From: Adineta steineri
Taxonomy: Eukaryota; Rotifera; Eurotatoria; Adinetida; Adinetidae
Length of the DNA stretch: 64,000 nt
Direction: 5' to 3'
Assembly (NCBI GenBank): GCA_905250115.1
Contig: CAJNOI010000007.1
Location: forward strand, 425,049-489,048
Positions 58,190 through 64,000 of this stretch are shown in pieces (the first letter of the stretch is position 1; every line of letters begins with the position of its first letter). A program made the translations under genes and the position numbers. A model generated the notes under the pieces. It was given only the letters and a program-made list of their open reading frames with translations. It did no database searches and was not told the origin of the DNA.

Positions 58190-60650
58190 CTTCAATTACT
58201 TTCATGTATAAGTATATAAATACAGGTAATCTATTCATTTTATATGGATGAGTTTATCAATGGTATAAACTATTCTTTATTATTGGAACAGAAAGAATAA
58301 TTCATTCTTCTATGTTTCTGTTGAGTATCTTTCCTTCTTATCTAACATAACGAAACTCTACTTGTTCAAACAATAATGTAATCATGAGCTTCTTTTCTAT
58401 AATACATATCTTTTCAATATATATTGCTTAACTCACCAGCGAGTGTTACTGCTCATATTATGTTCTCAACAAGAACAGAGTTTCCATAGATATTTTTTTC
58501 ATCAGTTTTATTTTTCTTTCAAAAACAAAAAAAATACAGAAAAAAAATTATACCATCGTTATCAACTGTTGGATGTTTTTTTTTTATAAATTTCCATTTG
58601 AGAATGATCTATTGGTAGTGCATCTACCACTTTTTCATAAAAAACCCGAGCTTCTGAATCGTTGCCCATCCCAGGTCAATGGTTCCGAGCGGCGTTTCCG
58701 ACGTCGTATATTTGACAGCAGTCTAGCTTTCATTTCGTCGGCTCTATCGTAACTACCCAGGATGAGAATTCCGATGCTCGTATATGATCGTATACGATGA
58801 TGTACGATCACAGTATACTATTGTATTTATAATTGTATATTGTGGTGTCCATGCCATCATAATCAGGAAACATTGGCGAGTAATCGTCAATTTTGGCGAT
58901 AACATCGCAAATCTAAGTAAAAATATAATTATTTTATTTAAAATAACTTACCATTCGTATTGTTCTTAGGCTAATCTTAATGCTTCATTGAGCTTTAAAT
59001 ATAAGTAACATTTAGAGCTATACCACCAAATAGGTTGTTGTTTACGATAGCCTTTCAATTCTTCAATTGTACGAGAATCAATACTATTTTTAGCTAATGT
59101 TCCACGATAATATTGAATAAATTCTGTAATGTGTTTTTCTTCGAAATCAATGGTTAACAAGATCTCTTTTAAGACCTGAGAATACATAAATGATGGATCT
59201 AATTGATCCGTTTTGTTTGGTTCTACAATGCTGATTGATGTAGCATCTTGCTCACATTGGCGAGCAGCTTTTTTAAGAGCTTCACAGACTGATGTTATAT
59301 CTGTGAAGACTCCTTTTATTTTAAACCATCCATCGGCCAATTGTTTATACAAATCTTGTTTGTGACAAAAAATAAAAATGCTGTCTACTTGGGATATGTC
59401 ACGCACATGAGGCACAATACGTTTTCCAAGTGAACCAGAAACAACCATACATATTTTGTTGTTAGTATTTTTTTGAATAAATTCAAGACATTGTTTATCA
59501 TCTGTAAATGTGTTTAGGTTGTTAACTACACGTTTCAATTGCTTCATCTTATCATTACAATCAACATCATAAACATTAATATTGATGTCTAACCAAATAA
59601 GGAGAACATTTTGCATTCTTTGCATGTTGACACGTCGATTTGCAATTGTCATTTTTTGTTGTAATGTGGACTACTTCACGAAAAAATATCTATAAATGAA
59701 TGAAAAGAATGTCTCATTTAATAGTATAAGAATTTTTTTTCGAGATTGTTCTTTTTATCTTCATTCACATTATTTTCTCTGTTATAAGTATTTCCCTTGG
59801 CTTCTTCATATTTGTTAAATATACATCACTGACTTAGCTGGGGTCGAATTCGATCTATATTTCCTATAAATCCTATATTTTGTGCTATATATTGCTCATT
59901 TTTCCTTTACTGTGTCGGACAAAGTGAGAAAATGTTCAAAAATCAGTCAGTTCTGCTATGCATAGCCTTTTTTTATTGGAAAGTTCATATATCTACCAAA
60001 TAGTCAAATATTTTTGAAGAATAAGTGTATAATATGTTTTCGCTTACTAAATCGATTGACTGAAAATTCTTCAATACTACGTTAAGTAAGTTAACAGAAA
60101 AAACTAGTTTAAAAAATAATTATGTACTCTTCGAAACCTTTTACTACTGTCTTACATACTTATACATATAAATTTATACACTTATAGTGAATATATATTA
60201 TATTAACAGACCTGAGAAACGAAACTACATGAAGAAGAAAACCAACAAATAAAACTATAAATGAAAAATTATACACGAATAAATTATATACGCTTCCATT
60301 CATCCGTTAACTCTTTTATACCTCTCTCATCCTCTATACTACAAACACTGTTATATATATATTTATACGCGTGAGGTCGTTAAACGATATTGTAACATCT
60401 TTTATTTTTATTATTCTTTTCTTTTATCTTCTTCTCTTTTCATACTGATCTTCTTTCTCGTTTTCTTTCTTCACGTGTGAACCTACATTGGCACATAGAA
60501 GTAAATAAAAGAATGTTTTCTGCATATAGATGACAAAAATCTATTGAAGGCATTTCAGTATCATCCAATTTTGAAAATAAAAACCTGAAGATATTCAACA
60601 AGACTTCGTGTTTTTGAGAATTAAATTATAGTACTTCTATTTATCCATTT
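58190..60650 (-). repeat. Inverted-duplication arm A' (deleted copy of the ART-TPR locus)
   Basis: The reverse complement of this stretch matches 39715-42480 in both flanks. Relative to arm A it has about 270 bp of extra sequence at 59880-60150. It has lost the middle of the coding region, keeping the start (58966-59652) and a scrap of the last TPR (about 58560-58680). Confidence 0.85.
58966..59652 (-). CDS. N-terminal part of an ART-TPR protein (truncated gene)
   Basis: An open frame of 228 aa. The first ~150 residues form a domain typical of bdelloid ART and TPR proteins (LLIWLDININVYDVDC, CMVVSGSLGKRIVPHV, DSIFIFCHKQDLYKQL). This looks like an alpha/beta receiver-like fold of unknown role. 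The next part (QLDPSFMYSQVLKEILLTID ... WWYSSKCYLYLKLNEALRL) aligns with residues 31-108 of the intact gene at 40461. The ART catalytic core is missing and only a short TPR remnant follows downstream. Its 5' flank is almost that of the intact gene, yet the N-terminal coding part differs completely. Probably a remnant, though a short product is possible. Confidence 0.75.
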   Translation of the reverse strand: MTIANRRVNMQRMQNVLLIWLDININVYDVDCNDKMKQLKRVVNNLNTFTDDKQCLEFIQKNTNNKICMVVSGSLGKRIVPHVRDISQVDSIFIFCHKQDLYKQLADGWFKIKGVFTDITSVCEALKKAARQCEQDATSISIVEPNKTDQLDPSFMYSQVLKEILLTIDFEEKHITEFIQYYRGTLAKNSIDSRTIEELKGYRKQQPIWWYSSKCYLYLKLNEALRLA

Positions 60651-61086
60651 TGAAAAAATCAATATGTTTGTGTTATCTTTTAGAAGTAGCTTAAATTCAA
60701 CTAAAATTTATTTCTGAAAACTATCACATTTTATCTTATGAAACATAAAGAACTTAACTATTCATAATTTATGAAATAAGCGAGCGATATTTATGAAGGA
60801 AAAACATATGATGATCAGTGTTTTGAATGGTTTGAACCAATTATTATAATAAATCATGACTTAGTTATTGACTAAGTCATGGTATATATTCACATATTGT
60901 TCTTTCATTGAAAAGCATCGATTTGTAAATCAAATAGTTTATTTACTTGGATACATCTGAAATTCTAGAATTAGGGTGTGAGTGTATCACATATATTCTA
61001 ATTACTCACATCCACCGATACCCTCATATGACTATGATTTTAGAAGAAGCAATTAAATTATATAAATCAAAAAATAATTAATAAGT
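60651..61086. other. 3' flank of the secreted-protein gene with hairpin repeat 7
   Basis: From about 60905 it is similar to the flank of the truncated copy at 57284-57545. Hairpin repeat 7 lies at 60970-61025. A perfect short palindrome ATGACTTAGT-TATTG-ACTAAGTCAT lies at 60857-60881. Confidence 0.55.
60970..61025. repeat. Telomere-like hairpin repeat 7
   Basis: AGGGTGTGAGTGTATCACAT pairs loosely with TACTCACATCCACCGATACCCT. It is the counterpart of repeat 6. Confidence 0.6.
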
Positions 61087-61578
61087 TTAAAGTCTTTGAT
61101 AAGATTCATAATTAATGTTTACACCATAACGACCTAATTTTGTTGGACCTTGAAATTTAAGTATAATTTGATAATTTGTATCAGAATGTTGTTTTAAGGA
61201 TTTTTCTTGTGTTGTTACTTCTGTTTCTTTATCATTAATTATTCTATAAACGTGTGAAACAGTAGACATTACTTGTTCATTATCAATCAAGATTGTATAG
61301 GGTTGCTGTTGTTGAGTAAATTGTGTTCCAATAATTAATGTCATATTATTAAGTGGATAAGACCAAAAAAATGAATTTGTTAGACATTTTGCATATTCAG
61401 TTTTTGATATATCAACTGTACTTGAATAACAATCACCAGAAAAACTTATTATAGCTTTGCATGTATCAAGCTTACTAATATGTGTTTCACAAGAACTATC
61501 ATTATTGATATCACGAATTGTTCCACTATGAACAACAGATATAAGAACCAACGTTATAAATAAAGAAAAGAATGACAT
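61087..61578 (-). CDS. Small secreted protein, 163 aa
   Basis: Single exon with a clear signal peptide (SFFSLFITLVLISVVHSG). The mature part has four Cys in its first half (SSCETHISKLDTCKAI, GDCYSS, YAKCLTN), a Gln-rich hinge (TQFTQQQQPYTILID), and a beta-rich C-terminal half (YQIILKFQGPTKLGRYGVNI). I do not recognise the family. A truncated inverted copy lies at 57010-57283. The close match of that copy, flank included, shows a fairly recent duplication. Confidence 0.75.
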   Translation of the reverse strand: MSFFSLFITLVLISVVHSGTIRDINNDSSCETHISKLDTCKAIISFSGDCYSSTVDISKTEYAKCLTNSFFWSYPLNNMTLIIGTQFTQQQQPYTILIDNEQVMSTVSHVYRIINDKETEVTTQEKSLKQHSDTNYQIILKFQGPTKLGRYGVNINYESYQRL

Positions 61579-62211
61579 TGTATGAAAATGAATGATAAAA
61601 AAAACGTAAATCCACGTTGATTTTATATTAAGTTTTAATGATGACGAATGTAAAAAAAGAAAGATAAAAACAAATGTGAAAAAATAACATATTACAAAAG
61701 TATAGATTAAATGACACAGATTTTTACTTCATCATTGATGACAATTAATTCTAAAGTGATATTTTAATCTTCAAGAAATATATCAATTTAAAACATTTTT
61801 GTTTTCAATATTATCATAGAATCAAGGCCGTTTTATAAACGATTTCTAAAACCAAGAGGGGTGGGTTTGAGCTTGAATATTTTACTTATCCATCCACTCA
61901 TACCCAAGATATCAATGCATATATTGATTAATTAATAATCTTCCAGTTTTATTATTAATATCAAAGCAAACCACACAGAAAAGAAAACCATATTTTCATA
62001 CAAAAAACACATTTTTAAGTTTCCTACACCTGTACATATATAGTAAAATAATTTACAAAAAAGCTATGAAAAACCGAAGAATCAAAGCAAATAAATAAGT
62101 AAAGAAAAATGTACTGTATTACATAAACAAAAAAAAAGAAAAAAGCTAAGATCACAGAAAAAGAAAATCATATATATAAATATGCCACTTTATTTCATTT
62201 TTTTTTGGTTT
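61579..62211. other. Intergenic region with hairpin repeat 8, end of the island
   Basis: AT-rich. Hairpin repeat 8 (61856-61910) is the last of its family in the window, and conserved genes resume beyond it. Confidence 0.5.
61856..61910. repeat. Telomere-like hairpin repeat 8
   Basis: AGGGGTGGGTTTGAG on the left and CCACTCATACCCAAGAT on the right of an AT-rich centre. A decayed member. Confidence 0.5.
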
Positions 62212-63440
62212 TTAATCAAAACTTGCTGGACTATTATACCAATTATAAACTTTTAAACATAAAATTGGATCAATAATAACAACTGAATCATTATATTTTT
62301 TTGATGTTTGTAAACATAATCTTGATGAATCAAATAACATTCTTAATTTATGATATCGATAATCACTACTAACATTTAATGTTATTTGTGATAATATCAT
62401 ACCCATATAAGGACCAATTGGTACGAAATTTGAACAAATTAAATGTAATATACAACAATCTTTATCAATAATATATTGATTATTTGTTTGAAGTATTGGT
62501 GATAAAGCTTGAATTTGAATTTGTTGTTGTTGTTTTGATTGTTTAATATTATCAAAACGAAATTCAAAATAATAATTATATGATTCACGTTGTGTTGTTG
62601 TTTCTAATCCTTTCGAATACCAAATACGTACACATCGTGATGAACGAAGAAAATGTGGATCTTTTTGTATAGTATCAGTTTTATTTAAACGATCTTGAAA
62701 TAGTGGATATACTTGATATAATGATTTAATAACATGTGTACGAATTATTGATAAATGTTCATGAACAAGTATTCGACTAATTTTATTTGCTTCTATTTTA
62801 TTATGTCTATTGAAAACAAAAAAAAATACATAAATATTTGAAATTTATTTAAATATTATTTTTTTTTACTTTCGAAATAAACGCATCCAAAAATAAACAG
62901 TATTAATTACATGATTTGATGTTCGACAAATTAATGAGAATTTACCAATATCTTCCGGTGAAATATACATTGCAATTATAAACCATAAATCAATAGGATA
63001 ATCAATTCCATCAGAATTATTATCTATTGAAGATCTATGTTTTGTAGGTTGTTTATATTTTGATCGAATGATTTCTTGTTGAACTAAAATAAAAATTTTA
63101 TTAAAAAAAAATATTCATATATGCATATCAACCTTCATGTTCTTCATCAGATAATTGTGGATCATCAAAATCACTTAAATCTTTTTCATACCAATCTTGT
63201 TCATCTAATAAAGTTTTACATTCACGAGTTAATTTCGATGTTGTTCGTAAATTATTTTGTGGTGAATCTTTTGATGACCGTGAATAATCATATACACTAA
63301 AATCTAAAATAAACACAAGGTTAAATTATAAAGAAATAGATATTTTTATTGACCTTACCTTTGATAGCGAGACGAAGGGATTCTGTACCAGTACTATTTT
63401 TAGCACCGTTACGATTTTGTTTGGAAGCTCGTCGAGGCAT
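62212..63440 (-). CDS. TMEM183A: TMEM183 family protein
   Basis: Exons 63359-63440, 63133-63303, 62870-63083 and 62212-62806 give 353 aa, in phase throughout (one donor is GTTGAT). The segments DYPIDLWFIIAMYISPEDIG followed by KFSLICRTSNHV, VIKSLYQVYPLF and DKDCCILHLICSNFVPIGPY followed by MGMIL follow human TMEM183 in order ([46 protein letters not shown]). The PEDI...FSLIC region has an F-box-like look. The cellular role of TMEM183 is not established. Divergent from the dynein gene, with about 390 bp between the two start codons. Confidence 0.93.
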
Positions 63441-63828
63441 TAGCTAGTGGTTTTTAGAAAATAATACATAGTAAAAAAAGGTTGAGCATAAGAAGCCCAA
63501 AGTGGTCCAACACCAGCCTGTATCGGCCATTTTTTCAGACAGATCAAATTAACATACACTACTACTATTTATATGATATTCAAAAAAACATATGACTCAT
63601 CTTTCAACATGAAAAAAAATATTTTTTTAATTATAAATTCATAAATTTAATTTTATATTTATATTCGTTTTCTTTACTTGAATTCTTATTTGAAAAATTA
63701 TCTATAGATGTCACTCTATGATAATACGGAAGAACATTAATATGTTACTAAGCAGCGATAAAAAACGTATGACTAACATGAAAAATAATCAGCTATAGAA
63801 ACGTACAAAATTTTTTTCTATTTTAAAC
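63441..63828. promoter_or_regulatory. Divergent promoter region
   Basis: 388 bp between two divergent start codons. It should contain both promoters. No distinct motif was picked out apart from AT-richness. Confidence 0.45.
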
Positions 63829-64000
63829 ATGCCGGAAGATTCACGGAAAACTCATGTATTAACTACAATTGCTAATTATTTTGGTATTGAATATGATAGT
63901 TTATCATCATTATCTGATCATCGTTCATTAAATAGTTTTCTTGATGATAAAAATTGTCCATTACTTTCAGCAACACGTGGTAACAAACGTTCAATTGATC
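63829..64000 (+). CDS. DYNC2H1: Probable cytoplasmic dynein 2 heavy chain 1, N-terminus (partial)
   Basis: An open frame from ATG at 63829 runs off the window: 57 codons, no stop. The peptide RKTHVLTTIANYFGIEYDSL and the following LNSFLDDKNCPLLSATRG resemble the start of DYNC2H1 as I recall it (RKLFIFTTTQNYFGL ... INNFLDDGNQMLLRV). That heavy chain drives retrograde intraflagellar transport, which a ciliated rotifer needs. Only the first exon is visible, so the call rests on one short match. Confidence 0.6.
   Translation, partial: MPEDSRKTHVLTTIANYFGIEYDSLSSLSDHRSLNSFLDDKNCPLLSATRGNKRSID

Noticed and set aside
1-64000. CRISPR arrays, rRNA or tRNA genes, and retroelements with recognisable polymerase
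   Set aside because: Looked for by eye. No direct-repeat-spacer array, no cloverleaf or rRNA landmark and no reverse-transcriptase motif was found; tRNAs could be missed without a covariance search.

Overview
The window reads as animal nuclear DNA and best fits a bdelloid rotifer. It is AT-rich, and its genes are split by many short (about 45-70 bp) GT-AG introns. The conserved genes are metazoan (LHX3/4, HUS1, PDE10A, TMEM183). Between them lie the gene families that bdelloids carry in many copies: ART-TPR, NHL-repeat, LRR-exon arrays and vWA singletons. Species assignment is inference. A run of 100 N (15985-16084) marks an assembly gap.

1-39 kb is a conserved block. It starts with a membrane protein built from four copies of one helical repeat (1-2355, +). 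A 21-exon PDE10A-type cyclic nucleotide phosphodiesterase follows on the minus strand (3022-13808), with two alternative first exons and a pair of mutually exclusive exons in the catalytic domain. Next come a small minus-strand membrane or secreted protein (14380-14753), two tandem vWA paralogues (17888-19098 and 21049-22005) and ribosomal protein S9 (22548-23316). A head-to-tail cluster ADCK2-HUS1-RPAP2-TBC1D7 (23951-35105) has intergenic gaps of only 43-99 bp and acceptor-like AGs just before the downstream start codons. A 3.6-kb HUS1 intron holds a complete LRR receptor-like gene on the opposite strand. A LIM-homeobox gene of the LHX3/4 class (37241-38858) ends the block.

39.6-62 kb is an accessory island. 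It carries an ART-TPR gene (40461-42089), a broken NHL gene, an F-box-like exon followed by 22 intact 84-bp LRR exons repeating every ~141 bp (45983-50619), a hAT transposase scrap, a secreted cysteine-rich peptide and a small secreted protein. It also has two inverted duplications: the ART locus at 39.7-42.5 versus 58.2-60.6 kb, and the secreted-protein locus at 57.0-57.5 versus 60.9-61.6 kb. Eight short hairpins with GTGTGGG/CCCACAC arms, resembling the bdelloid telomere repeat as I recall it (TGTGGG), occur here and none was noticed elsewhere in the window. One sits exactly at a gene-truncation breakpoint.

62.2-64 kb returns to conserved genes: TMEM183 (minus) and, divergently, the first exon of what looks like the IFT dynein heavy chain DYNC2H1.

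Exon boundaries were assigned by eye from GT/AG sites, reading-frame phase and remembered family sequence. No alignment or search was run.
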